NCBI RefSeq assembly: GCF_030813235.1
Contig: NZ_JAUSUB010000011.1
Location: 62,001 to 126,000, forward strand
Origin: Cytobacillus purgationiresistens
Lineage (GTDB): Bacteria; Bacillota; Bacilli; Bacillales; Cytobacillaceae
DNA: 64,000 bases
Direction of reading: 5' to 3'
Shown piece by piece: positions 25,935 to 40,596 of this stretch. A model generated the notes under the pieces. That model saw only the letters and a program-made list of their open reading frames with translations. It did not search any database and had not been told where the DNA came from. The position numbers and the translations under genes are program-made. Numbering within the stretch: the first letter of the stretch is position 1; the number at the start of each line of letters is the position of its first letter.

Positions 25935-27725
25935 TTGAAGGATCTTTTATTTTTCATAAAGCAAATACATACATATGCAGGAAAAATGCTATATATAAAT
26001 CTCTTCGCAATGACAATGATTGGATTATTAGATGGAATCGGAGTGCTGCTGCTTGTACCGATGATTAGCATGACAGGAATTGTAGATCTGGGACTTGAAG
26101 AATCACCTATTGCGAATCTGTTTAGCGTATTTAATGAGATTCCTATAACATTAGGGCTACCGATTATATTATGTGTTTATGTTTTTATTGTCATTTTACA
26201 TCATGTGGTTGAGAGATCAGTAATGATTGGAAACACAAAGATTCAAATAGGGTTTTTAAGATATTTGAGGACAGAAACATATGAGAAGGTCCTTCGTGCC
26301 AATTGGTCTTTTTTTATAAGAAAAAGAAAATCTGATTTAATTAATTTGCTTCTTTCTGAGGTTGCCAGAACAAGCAGTGGCACAAATTCAGTATTGCAGC
26401 TGTTTTCTTCTTTTATCTTTTCCCTCATACAAATTGCCATTGCATTATGGCTTTCGGTCAAAATTACTTTGTTTGTATTGGTAGCAGGGTTATTTATTGT
26501 TTATCTAAACCGCCGTTATTTAAAAAAATCGCATGCCTTAGGATCAAGGAATTATGAGCTAGGAAAAAATTTCTTAGCTGGTATGACAGATCAAATTAAT
26601 GGTATCAAAGATATAAAAAGTAATAATCTAGTTGAGTCGCGCATGAGTTGGGTCCGAACAATGACAGCAAAAATGGAAGAAGAGCAAGTAGAATACACAA
26701 GGATTAGAATGACTTCACAGCTTAATTATAAGATTTCATCGGCGATCTTTTTAGCTTTATTTATAGTAGTTTCAGTCAATATTTTTCATGCTCAAGCAGG
26801 AGAACTTTTATTGATCATCTTAATTTTTTCAAGACTATGGCCGAGAGTAGCCGGTATTCAAGCTTCGCTGGAGCAAATTGCTTCCACTCTTCCATCTTTT
26901 AAGGCAGTGAAATCACTGCAAATAGAATGCGTGGATTCAGCAGAATTTTTGAACGCTAACTCTTCAGATATCAAACCGATTCTTTTTCAGAAAGGGTTTG
27001 AATTTAGAAATATTCACTTTCGATATAACAAAGATCAAGAATATGCCTTAAAGGATATTAATATTTTTATACCTGCGAATCAGATGACTGCCATTGTTGG
27101 TCGGTCAGGTGCAGGGAAAAGCACTTTAATCGATTTAATCATGGGACTTAACGAGGCAGAAAAAGGAGAAATATTTATAGATAATAAACAACTGACGAAA
27201 GAGAATCTATTTGCCTTGAGACAGAGTATCGGCTACGTGCCGCAAGATCCCTTCTTATTTAATGAGAGTATTAGAGAAAATTTGCTTCTTGTTGCACCGG
27301 AAGCAACAGAAGAACAGCTTTGGGATGCACTCGAATTTGCCTCTGCTGCAGGATTTGTCAGAATGCTGTCTGATGGACTGGATACACTAATCGGGGATCG
27401 AGGCATCAAGCTGTCGGGTGGTGAGCGTCAGCGTCTCGTATTAGCTAGAGCCATATTGCGCAAGCCGCCGCTCCTGGTGTTGGATGAAGCGACTAGTTCT
27501 CTAGATACAGAGAGTGAAAGAAAGATTCAGGAAGCGTTAGACAAACTAAAAGGAACATTAACGATTGTAGTCATTGCCCATCGTCTTTCCACCATTCGTA
27601 ATGCGGATCAGGTGATTGTTTTAGAGCAAGGTGAAGTGATACAGCAAGGCGGGTTTCAGCAATTATCAGAGGAACAGAACCAGATGTTCAGCAAGCTGTT
27701 GGGCAGGCAGTTGGAGGTCATGTAA
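25935..27725 (+). CDS. ABC transporter, fused membrane and ATPase domains (peptide exporter type)
   Basis: This 596-aa protein starts with TTG after AGGAGGA. The N-terminal 300 residues contain six predicted transmembrane helices. The C-terminal ATPase has Walker A GRSGAGKST, Q-loop YVPQDPF, signature LSGGERQRL, Walker B LLVLDEATSSLD and the switch His in IAHRLST. Fused half-transporters of this type (the D protein) export mature lasso peptides and give immunity. There is no C39 peptidase domain, so leader removal must be done elsewhere. Linkage to the leader-like gene at 27827 supports a peptide substrate. Confidence 0.85.
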   Translation: MKDLLFFIKQIHTYAGKMLYINLFAMTMIGLLDGIGVLLLVPMISMTGIVDLGLEESPIANLFSVFNEIPITLGLPIILCVYVFIVILHHVVERSVMIGNTKIQIGFLRYLRTETYEKVLRANWSFFIRKRKSDLINLLLSEVARTSSGTNSVLQLFSSFIFSLIQIAIALWLSVKITLFVLVAGLFIVYLNRRYLKKSHALGSRNYELGKNFLAGMTDQINGIKDIKSNNLVESRMSWVRTMTAKMEEEQVEYTRIRMTSQLNYKISSAIFLALFIVVSVNIFHAQAGELLLIILIFSRLWPRVAGIQASLEQIASTLPSFKAVKSLQIECVDSAEFLNANSSDIKPILFQKGFEFRNIHFRYNKDQEYALKDINIFIPANQMTAIVGRSGAGKSTLIDLIMGLNEAEKGEIFIDNKQLTKENLFALRQSIGYVPQDPFLFNESIRENLLLVAPEATEEQLWDALEFASAAGFVRMLSDGLDTLIGDRGIKLSGGERQRLVLARAILRKPPLLVLDEATSSLDTESERKIQEALDKLKGTLTIVVIAHRLSTIRNADQVIVLEQGEVIQQGGFQQLSEEQNQMFSKLLGRQLEVM

Positions 27726-27826
27726 TCATACCTGTCACTCGTCCTATTATTCTATTGAAAGGGGGAATGTATACACAGCTTTGTTTGTTGCATATACTTA
27801 AAAATAAATCATAAAGGAGCATAATA

Positions 27827-27973
27827 ATGAAAAAAGATTGGAAAAGCTTACGTTTGGAAGAGTTGGATATTAGCATGACACTAAAAGGAAAGCATCCTCC
27901 TGGAGGTGGTGGTGGAGAAACTCCTCCTGATCCTGGTACCCCTGATCCAGAATTACCAGAGTTAGATAGCTAA
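27827..27973 (+). CDS. Second lasso-leader-like precursor peptide (48 aa) with an atypical core
   Basis: AAAGGAGC precedes an ATG that opens 48 codons. Residues 1-19 (MKKDWKSLRLEELDISMTL) align with the leader of the precursor at 937: Met1, Lys2, Lys3, Trp5, Leu10, Glu11, Leu13, Ile15, Met17 and Thr18 are shared. If Thr18 marks position -2, the core starts KGKHPPGGGGGE. The first acidic residue is then at core position 12, not 7-9, so a standard lasso ring cannot form. The remainder is rich in Pro, Asp and Glu and ends in Ser, as the first precursor does. It lies 101 bp after the exporter gene. Confidence 0.75.
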   Translation: MKKDWKSLRLEELDISMTLKGKHPPGGGGGETPPDPGTPDPELPELDS

Positions 27974-27981
27974 TATAGGTT

Positions 27982-28035
27982 AAGCCTTTATGTACTAAGA
28001 AAATTAGTCATTAAGGCTTTATTTATTTTTATTTC
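27982..28035 (+). terminator. Terminator after the second precursor
   Basis: AAGCCTTTATG (27982-27992) pairs with CATTAAGGCTT (28009-28019) with one mismatch and is followed by a T-rich tract. It would end the short precursor transcript. Confidence 0.65.
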
Positions 28036-28063
28036 AAACTAAAGAGAAAAAGGTGATCAGTCT

Positions 28064-28672
28064 ATGTTTGAAATTGTTACATCGTCGAGACAGCAAAAGT
28101 CCTTTGAGGAAATTTGGGAATACTTTTGCGAAATGTATGGTTGGTACAATGATCCTTACGCGAAAAATGGCATTCGCTATAATTTGCTCTTACCTCAAGC
28201 AGAAAGGAAAGTAATAGGAACAATTGAGTTTGTCCCTTATAAAGGAAAGCATCCAAATAGTACCGTAGAAAATCACTTCCGTTTTTCCAGGTTAAAAAAG
28301 ATACAACAACATCAAAAACGAGTATGGGAGATAGATAAGCTTTGTTTACATAAAGATTTTCAAAGGAGGGGATACTTTGAAAATTTTGGCGAAGCCTTTT
28401 ATCACCATGCACAAACTCACAAACCCAAGTATTATATTGCGATGATGGAAAAACGTTTTTTTAGAATGATGAGGATCTTATTTGGTCTTAACATTATACA
28501 AGTGGGTCAATCAATAGAAATGACGGGTACTTCATTAATTCCGGTTGTCTGTGATATGGAAAGGATTATGCAAAACGAGGAAATGGTTCGAGTTTTATTT
28601 AAAAAGGAATTAAAGCTCAAAAAGGCAGATAATAAGCTCTATCGATTAAAGCGTCTATTCATCAAAAAATAA
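28064..28672 (+). CDS. GNAT-like acyltransferase
   Basis: This 202-aa protein has WEIDKLCLHKDFQRRGYFENFG, where QRRGYFE fits the acetyl-CoA binding loop (Q/R-x-x-G-x-G/A) in degenerate form, and later YYIAMMEKRFFRMMRILFG. The shape is like GNAT proteins related to autoinducer or N-acyl amino acid synthases. Substrate unknown. It follows the second precursor, whose putative core begins Lys-Gly-Lys, so Lys acetylation as in albusnodin-type lasso peptides is possible but unproven. AAAGGTGATC precedes the ATG. Confidence 0.6.
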   Translation: MFEIVTSSRQQKSFEEIWEYFCEMYGWYNDPYAKNGIRYNLLLPQAERKVIGTIEFVPYKGKHPNSTVENHFRFSRLKKIQQHQKRVWEIDKLCLHKDFQRRGYFENFGEAFYHHAQTHKPKYYIAMMEKRFFRMMRILFGLNIIQVGQSIEMTGTSLIPVVCDMERIMQNEEMVRVLFKKELKLKKADNKLYRLKRLFIKK

Positions 28673-28712
28673 TTGAATGAATGAGAAAAGATTACTTCCG
28701 GGGAGGATTTAT

Positions 28713-29429
28713 ATGAAGATTGCTTTTATTTCAGATATTCATGGGAACGCAGCTGCTCTTGAAGCAGTGTTGGAGGACATTAATCAAAGACAAGTGGATG
28801 AAATTGCAGTACTTGGCGATATAAGTTTTCGAGGATTAGAACCAAAAAAATCACTCAAAATAGTTCAATCTTTGAATTGCAGAGTGATTAAAGGAAATGC
28901 AGATGAATGGGTTGTAAGGGGAATTAGACAAGGTGAAGTTCCGGAATATGCATTAGAAAATATGACAATCGAACGCGACTGGACATACCGGCATCTTGAG
29001 GAAGGGGATATAGCCTACTTAAACTCCTTACCTGAAACAATTGATATGAACTTAAATGGAATTGATATTCATGCTTTTCATGCCACACCTGATAGTTTAT
29101 TTGAAGTCGTGATGCCTTATGAGGAGGATGAAACATTAATCAATAAACTGATGGTGAAAGATGCAAGTGTTTATGTATATGGGCATATCCATAAGCCTTA
29201 TATTAGATTTATAGATAATAAATGTGTAGTGAATATAGGCAGTGTAGGATTACCGTTTGACGGAGCAACCCAATCCTCTTATGGGTTAATTGAAGTGAAA
29301 GAGCAAGCATATCAAGTTTCAATCATTAGAGTCAGTTATGATGTAGAGCAAGAGTTGAATAGACTGGACAAATCTGATTACCCAAACAGAGACTTTCTTA
29401 GTAAGACCTTATTTAATGGAAAAGTATGA
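28713..29429 (+). CDS. Metallophosphoesterase, YfcE/MJ0936-like
   Basis: This is a 238-aa protein; ATG 28713 is chosen because GGGGAGG lies 6 bp upstream and the protein then starts MKIAFISDIHGN. Metal-binding motifs run in family order: DIHGN, LGDISFRG, GNADEW, HATPDS and GHIHKPY. It should be a cytoplasmic phosphodiesterase or phosphatase. Its end overlaps the next gene by 4 bp. A link to the peptide genes is possible but not shown. Confidence 0.85.
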   Translation: MKIAFISDIHGNAAALEAVLEDINQRQVDEIAVLGDISFRGLEPKKSLKIVQSLNCRVIKGNADEWVVRGIRQGEVPEYALENMTIERDWTYRHLEEGDIAYLNSLPETIDMNLNGIDIHAFHATPDSLFEVVMPYEEDETLINKLMVKDASVYVYGHIHKPYIRFIDNKCVVNIGSVGLPFDGATQSSYGLIEVKEQAYQVSIIRVSYDVEQELNRLDKSDYPNRDFLSKTLFNGKV

Positions 29430-29866
29430 TGAAAAGAGTTATCTTACTATGTAGTCTATTGATATATTTAGTGTTTATATGGCTGCAATCAAGCTATTTT
29501 AACCCAGAGATATTTTACGAATATGCTAGCTACATAAATATGAATGTTATTATCTTTTTAGGTGTTTTACTCGAGCTTGCTCATTTAATCGAGTTCGGTA
29601 TTCTTTATTTAATTTTATTGCACATACTGTTAACATATGGTGGGCTCACAGTAAAGAAGGAAGTAGCTGCTGCTGTATTTTCTATTGGGTATGGCTTAGT
29701 TGATGAAATACATCAACTGTATGTCCCATTTAGATCCTTTTCACTGCTAGATTTATTGAAAAATATAGTTGGTGTATTGGTAGTAATGTATATTTTTAAA
29801 AAATACTATAATAATCGTCGATTGATAAAAGAAAAAAGCAAAACAAACGTGAAACAGAGTACTTAA
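29426..29866 (+). CDS. VanZ-like membrane protein
   Basis: This 146-aa protein has four predicted transmembrane helices and the VanZ-family polar residues: LAHLIEFGIL in the middle, then DEIHQLYVPFRSFSLLDLLKN. VanZ homologues sometimes give resistance to lipoglycopeptides and are common near surface loci. It overlaps the phosphoesterase stop. A self-protection role for the nearby peptides would be a guess. Confidence 0.8.
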   Translation: MMKRVILLCSLLIYLVFIWLQSSYFNPEIFYEYASYINMNVIIFLGVLLELAHLIEFGILYLILLHILLTYGGLTVKKEVAAAVFSIGYGLVDEIHQLYVPFRSFSLLDLLKNIVGVLVVMYIFKKYYNNRRLIKEKSKTNVKQST

Positions 29867-29869
29867 TCT

Positions 29870-29912
29870 TGAGCTTTCCATCTCATAAATTGGAAAGCTC
29901 AACCCAGTCTTT
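29870..29912 (+). terminator. Strong hairpin terminator after the VanZ-like gene
   Basis: TTGAGCTTTCCA and TGGAAAGCTCAA form a 12-bp stem around an AT-rich loop, and a CTTTTTG tract follows. Confidence 0.8.
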
Positions 29913-36213
<6,301 letters not shown>

Positions 36214-36256
36214 TAACTAGATTTTCTTAAAACTAATATCTCCAAAAATAAAATAA

Positions 36257-36305
36257 AAAATAGCAATGTGAGTAGAAAGATTATTTTCGCTCACATTGCT
36301 ATTTT
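36257..36305. terminator. Bidirectional terminator between collagen and glycosyltransferase genes
   Basis: AAAATAGCAATGTGAG and CTCACATTGCTATTTT are a 16-bp perfect inverted repeat with A-rich and T-rich flanks. It serves both convergent genes. Confidence 0.88.
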
Positions 36306-36309
36306 TGCT

Positions 36310-37416
36310 TTATTCATTATAATTTTCGCTTTTGAAATATTCATTATAAAATTGATCATTATAAATAATTCTTGAATCATCCGGTCGGAATTTTTTTGCG
36401 ATGGAATTATGCTTTATTGAGAGTTCTTGTTCACCAATTTGCCAGTAGCAGTAACAAAGTTGCAGATGTGGATACCAGGTTGAATAAATCTCCTGCTTAA
36501 AGCCAAGTGTATCGTCTATGTCAACTTCCACTGCGAGTTTATACCAGATAATTGCTTTTTTATACATGTTTTTTTCTTTGTAAATATCGCCAAGCTGACA
36601 AGATACCTCTGGCCTTGGAACGTCATACTTGAGAGAAAGAACCAGGGCTTCATGGACCTTCTCTTCATCACCTAAGTTTCTATAGCAGCTGGCAAGATTT
36701 ATGCATGATCGGACTTCATCTTCTACCCAGCCCTTCTTTGTTAGCAAAAATTCAACATAGTATAAGACTGCTTTATCAAATTGTTGATGGTCTTTTAATT
36801 CATTCGCATAATAAAATAAATCGCGAGGTGAAAATTCTTCTCCCTTTTCTAATCGTTTTTCGTATATTTTTATGTTTCTATCACTCTGAACATTGTCATT
36901 TGTCTTATTGGATTTTCGATGTTGAATAACTATGTCTGATTGTATAATGTTTCCGCCAACTTCTAAATACTCATGAACAGGTCCAATCCATTTAAACTCT
37001 CTGTCTTTTCTTACTAAACGATGTCTGCGGGAGCTGAAGGTTGAGTGTCCGAATTCGTCAAACGCAAGGTGATATAGCATGGTTACCGCGTCGACGTCGT
37101 TCGACAGGTTTTCTTTCAGTGCTTTAAGTTTAGTTTGATCGGCATGGAGTAAGAGATCATCCCCATCGAGCCATAAAATGTATTCCATATTTGCTTTGCT
37201 GAAGGCAAAGTTTCTTGCTGCAGCAAAATCATCAATCCATTCAAAGTCGAATAAGTTGCTTGTAAACTGTTCAGCAATTTCTTTCGTTTTATCTGATGAT
37301 CCTGTATCTACAATAATGATTTCATCACAAATATCTACTATACTGCTTAAACATTGATGCAATACTTCTTCCTCATCTTTAACAATCATGCATAAGCTGA
37401 TTGTAATCACAAGCAT
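36310..37416 (-). CDS. Glycosyltransferase family 2 with C-terminal TPR-like repeats
   Basis: This 368-aa protein has a GT-A domain in residues 1-220: MIVKDEEEVLHQCL, DEIIIVDTGSSDKT and the DxD-type WLDGDD. The C-terminal part (about 190-350) has helical pairs with TPR spacing (ELKDHQQFDKAVLYY, YKKAIIWYKLA). Enzymes with this architecture include peptide glycosyltransferases such as SunS. Its position, tail to tail with a protein of several hundred exposed Thr residues, makes that protein a candidate substrate. The start may be the GTG two codons downstream (37410), which fits the GGTGGTG site better. Confidence 0.82.
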   Translation of the reverse strand: MLVITISLCMIVKDEEEVLHQCLSSIVDICDEIIIVDTGSSDKTKEIAEQFTSNLFDFEWIDDFAAARNFAFSKANMEYILWLDGDDLLLHADQTKLKALKENLSNDVDAVTMLYHLAFDEFGHSTFSSRRHRLVRKDREFKWIGPVHEYLEVGGNIIQSDIVIQHRKSNKTNDNVQSDRNIKIYEKRLEKGEEFSPRDLFYYANELKDHQQFDKAVLYYVEFLLTKKGWVEDEVRSCINLASCYRNLGDEEKVHEALVLSLKYDVPRPEVSCQLGDIYKEKNMYKKAIIWYKLAVEVDIDDTLGFKQEIYSTWYPHLQLCYCYWQIGEQELSIKHNSIAKKFRPDDSRIIYNDQFYNEYFKSENYNE

Positions 37417-37588
37417 TCACCACCATTAAAAAATTCTTATTAGTATATGGTTTCAATAAAGGTTTGGAAACTTGGGCGTACCTTTTGAAAAAGATCATGG
37501 AATGGCAAAATAAAAAGGACATTCCCCAGTGTCATTTTGGGTATGCCCTTTATAGAAAGACGAATTCATTTGGGAAAATTGAGTTGAA

Positions 37589-37969
37589 TTATCTAGTGAC
37601 TGCTGCAGCCATCAGCTTTTGTATATCATTAATGCTGCTGTTCTTTCCAAATTGTTTAGAGATGGCAGGTAGCTGTGCTCCTGAAATCCAAATCTTCAAT
37701 TCGGAATCCAAATCAAATCTTCCCGCGGTTTCTACACTATAATGTGAAATCGACTTATATGGGATGGTATGATACTCTGTTTTTTTACCTGTTATTCCTT
37801 GTTTATCAACAAGAATCAGACGATTGTTTGTAAAAACAATCAAATCTCGAACCAATTTAAATGCTGCATCTACTTCTTCACCAGGAATCAATACCGGTCC
37901 TAATTCACTCTGCACTTCTTCATTACTTACTGTTGAGGCATTGCCTAATAACCCATTTAAGAATCCCAT
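37589..37969 (-). CDS. Bacterial PH-domain protein (YvbH/DUF1696-like)
   Basis: This is a 126-aa protein; ATG 37969 is chosen because GGAGG lies 8 bp upstream. After a short N-terminus (MGFLNGLLGNAS) comes a PH-like core with FKLVRDLIVFTNNRLILVDKQG and KKTEYHTIPYKSISHYSVET, the standard bPH landmarks. The role of these small cytoplasmic proteins is unknown. It stands alone on the minus strand. Confidence 0.78.
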   Translation of the reverse strand: MGFLNGLLGNASTVSNEEVQSELGPVLIPGEEVDAAFKLVRDLIVFTNNRLILVDKQGITGKKTEYHTIPYKSISHYSVETAGRFDLDSELKIWISGAQLPAISKQFGKNSSINDIQKLMAAAVTR

Positions 37970-38056
37970 GATATAATCCTCCATAAAAACAGATTAAGTA
38001 CCTATAATTGGAATATATCATACTATTTACATGTAAGGGCACAATTTAAAAAAAAT

Positions 38057-38344
38057 TCATTTTTGTTCCAGCAACAAATAGATCAAACGATAGGTGAAAA
38101 AAATCCCTAAATAGGCTCCCGTGAATAGAAACAAAGGGTTGAGAAAAACAGCGTGAACATTAGTCATAAACACGGTTTGATCTTTTAAAATTTCGTATAT
38201 TGTAATTGAGACAATACTGCCGAAGATCATGACGGAAGCCACCGAAAGAACATTGAAAATCAGCTTTATGTTTTTCCAGCGCTTTTGGAGCTGGTAAAGT
38301 CCAATAGGGAGGATAATGACAGATAGGATTAAAAAAAATTTCAT
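38057..38344 (-). CDS. Small membrane protein, unknown
   Basis: This 95-aa frame starts at an ATG with AGAGGCG upstream. It has three hydrophobic segments: MKFFLILSVIILPIGLY at the start, a middle one around NVLSVASVMIFGSIVSI, and a last one around LFLFTGAYLGIFF. I do not recognise the family. A longer frame reaches 38656 but overlaps the opposite small Cys-rich gene, so I prefer the short form. Confidence 0.55.
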   Translation of the reverse strand: MKFFLILSVIILPIGLYQLQKRWKNIKLIFNVLSVASVMIFGSIVSITIYEILKDQTVFMTNVHAVFLNPLFLFTGAYLGIFFTYRLIYLLLEQK

Positions 38345-38506
38345 GTTTTTCGCCTCTACTTGTTTTGGTGTTATATCAACAGTATTGCAAAATGGTTGAA
38401 AACTCATACTTGTAAATGTGTCGTATAAATTAATAGAATTTTCTGTTAAAATAAGAGGGTTTTTACCATTTTTATAGAAACATAGAATAAAAAAGGAGAT
38501 GAGCAC

Positions 38507-38650
38507 ATGGAGCAAGTTGTTAAACATCAATGGAATTGCTCTAAATGTAAGCAAAAAATGACCGATGAAATTGAGTACATTGATAATAAGGGTATCTGCG
38601 ACAAGTGCTTTGCTATACGCTTGAAAAAGAGAAGAGGATTGAAGATTTAG
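38507..38650 (+). CDS. Small zinc-ribbon-like protein, 47 aa
   Basis: AAAAGGAGATG precedes this frame. Two CxxC knuckles (CSKC at 11-14 and CDKC at 31-34) could bind one zinc ion. The sequence between them (MTDEIEYIDNKGI) resembles that of the minus-strand protein at 39854. The C-terminus is basic (LKKRRGLKI). Function unknown; nucleic-acid binding is a guess. Confidence 0.65.
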   Translation: MEQVVKHQWNCSKCKQKMTDEIEYIDNKGICDKCFAIRLKKRRGLKI

Positions 38651-38718
38651 ATGCATACTGAAATAAAGGAAGAATAAGCCTTGATTGAAAACTATTCAAT
38701 CAAGGCTTTTGATGATTA

Positions 38719-39456
38719 CTATACGAAGAAGCCCCCGTCAATAACCAGCTCTGTTCCAGTTGTAAATCTAGATTCATCAGAGGCTAGATAAAGGGCGCAA
38801 TAGGCAATTTCATCAGGCTCTCCTAATCGCCAAACTTGTTCTTGCGCAATTAGATCTTCCACATCCAGATTATCTTTGACTAAATTTGTACTAATAAAAC
38901 CTGGGTGAATGCTGTTGATGCGGGTTTGGTCTTTAGCTACATGCAATGCAGCTGATTTTGTAAGGATTCGAACCGCGCCTTTGTTAGCTGAGTAAGGAGC
39001 AGAGAAAGGAGCCTCTATTAACCATGGATGGAAGACATATAGATGATTGATCCCAGGGAATTTGTATTCTTTATAGCGATGATTCTATGATTAATCCCTA
39101 AGAAAGTCCCATCTAAATTTACACTTAATACCTTCTTCCATTCATTGTAGCAAATGTCCTCAACACTTTTCGGAATAACTATTCCTGCACTATTGACAAT
39201 GATATTTAACGCGCCTAATTCATCGATGGTTTTCTTGATAATACTTTCCTATTCTTCCTCACTTGTCACGTTATGTGGATAGAACGTGCAATACCTCCTG
39301 CATCTGTTATTTCCTTTAAAAGAGTTTGTCCACTCTTTTCATTTGAATCAGTTAAAATGACTTTAGCTCCTTCTTTTGCAAATATTTTTCCAATAGATGC
39401 CCCAGGCCTGAGCTACCTCCAGTAATAATTGCAACCTATTCTTCTAAACGTCTCAT
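38719..39456 (-). pseudogene. Short-chain dehydrogenase, broken by frameshifts and stops
   Basis: Pieces in different frames spell an SDR. An N-terminal part reads TGGSSGLG-like after ATIIT. A middle part has NSAGIVIPKSVED and YMSSIH. The intact C-terminal 75 codons (38719-38946) read RINSIHPGFISTNL and end SDESRFTTGTELVIDGGFFV. At least three frame changes and an internal TAG separate them. The gene cannot make a full enzyme. Confidence 0.85.
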
Positions 39457-39828
39457 AATAACCCCACATTATTTAACTCGTTCGAAGGTGAGGGGCTTCC
39501 AACAAACAATCTTTGTGCTAAGGTTAGATTATTATTTAAAGTAAACCAACAACAAATTTCTTCTTACATTTATTACGATTCTCAGATGCATCGCCTAAAC
39601 CTCAGTTTACATAAAGAACCTAATAAAAAGTTGAATAGATTAAAGCCATAATTGCCATAATGAAATCCGAAAAATATGTTCATGATTCATAAGTAGTTAT
39701 AGTGTACTTTAATTTATTCTGATTTCAATAAAGACGTTGATTAAGGGCATAAGAGAGAGGAAGAGGACTGGATACTGTTAAAAGATAATCCAAATAATGT
39801 TGTGATGTGTATTCGTATATAAAAAGAA
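39457..39828. other. Intergenic region without a supported gene
   Basis: About 370 bp of AT-rich DNA lie between the broken dehydrogenase and the next terminator. I see no ORF with a ribosome binding site and no convincing RNA or repeat. Confidence 0.5.
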
Positions 39829-39860
39829 AATGCTCCCAAATGAGGAGCATTTCTTATTTT
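39829..39860 (-). terminator. Terminator of the small Cys-rich gene
   Basis: AAATGCTCC and GGAGCATTT pair around CAAATGA. On the minus strand the hairpin overlaps the end of the gene and is followed by a TTTTCTTT tract. Confidence 0.65.
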
Positions 39861-40000
39861 TTGTGATTTGCGCTTATTTGCAATAAAGGTTCATAGATGA
39901 TTTTGCAGCAGCTTTCACATATCGACTTTTTATTAATCAATGTAATATTTTCATAACTAGTTAGTTCCTTGCATTCCTGACAAACGATAAATTCACTCAT
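39854..40000 (-). CDS. Small zinc-ribbon-like protein, 48 aa
   Basis: GGAGGG lies 6 bp before the ATG. Two CxxC pairs (CQEC at 7-10 and CESC at 28-31, with an extra Cys32) are separated by a segment ending in INKKSI, matching the layout of the plus-strand protein at 38507. Probably a paralogous pair that binds zinc. Function unknown. Confidence 0.7.
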   Translation of the reverse strand: MSEFIVCQECKELTSYENITLINKKSICESCCKIIYEPLLQISANHKK

Positions 40001-40096
40001 GATTAACCCTCCAGCTTTTTATACTAGTTTATGAGATTAAATCAATCATTATGAGTGAAGAATGTGTTGCCTTAGAATGAGGACGTATTAATCCAT

Positions 40097-40288
40097 TTAA
40101 TTGGCAGCTTTTCTTTCAAAGATTAATTCCATGCTTGATGCTTGTCCGCTAGCTGCAAAAGGAGGGGTTAATATTTGATGAAGTTTCCAACCTTGACGTG
40201 CGTGCTCATGGACAATTTCTTCGTAATCTTCCTTAGGATAACCGCTAAAACTTCCCAAAGGTATATCGACAAATTTATACTCGTACAT
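40097..40288 (-). CDS. DUF4177 family protein
   Basis: This 63-aa protein starts MYEYKFVDIP, has a central EIVHEHARQGWKLHQIL and ends MELIFERK, the DUF4177 pattern. ATG 40288 follows GGGGGAG. Function unknown; such proteins are small cytoplasmic beta-alpha units. Confidence 0.8.
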   Translation of the reverse strand: MYEYKFVDIPLGSFSGYPKEDYEEIVHEHARQGWKLHQILTPPFAASGQASSMELIFERKAAN

Positions 40289-40387
40289 CCTTACTCCCCC
40301 GTTCGTTTTGATAATATGCTTACGAACTGATAAGAGGGAAGGTTTCATTATTAACGAATGTATACAAATGAAAAAGTTTAAATAGCA

Positions 40388-40587
40388 GGTAGCCTCTGAC
40401 GGGATTCGAACCCGAACTCACATACGTTAAGCATAGGCTAGGGGGAACACGCTTTCCTACGGGGTTTCACCGGCTAGGAATTTCACCTGCCTCAGCTCAT
40501 TTGCTTTTCGGTGCTTCTGAAACCCTTGCCTTGCAACCCGGTTATACAATGTTTTCCGCCGACCTTTCCTTCTAGAGCTACAGAGGC
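40388..40587 (-). ncRNA. tRNA-like RNA of 196 nt with acceptor and T-arm but a long insert
   Basis: Read on the minus strand, GCCTCTG at the 5' end and CAGAGGC at the 3' end (40392-40398) form a perfect 7-bp acceptor-like stem. The next bases, TA then GCTC, fit U8, A9 and D-stem positions 10-13. At the other side CGGG-TTCGAAT-CCCG is a canonical T-arm (4 bp plus one U-U), one base from the acceptor. The roughly 150 nt between are far too long for a tRNA. Possible helices include nt 13-22 with 141-150 and UUCCUA with UAGGAA. No CCA is encoded. It could be a tmRNA-like molecule, an intron-bearing tRNA, or something new. Confidence 0.7.
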
Positions 40588-40596
40588 GTTTGTAAA

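Noticed and set aside
37464-37742. Plus-strand 92-codon frame opposite the PH-domain gene
   Set aside because: No ribosome binding site, and it overlaps a well-supported gene on the other strand.
38345-38656. Long N-terminal extension of the small membrane protein
   Set aside because: It runs opposite the Cys-rich gene at 38507 and lacks a start signal; the ATG at 38344 has a better context.
40388-40587. FMN or cobalamin riboswitch
   Set aside because: GGUGAAAUUCC occurs in both riboswitch types and here, but the other conserved blocks are absent and no riboflavin or cobalamin gene follows.
40388-40587. Ordinary tRNA or standard tmRNA
   Set aside because: The interior is far too long for a tRNA, and at 196 nt without a G-U third acceptor pair or tag ORF it does not fit a normal tmRNA.
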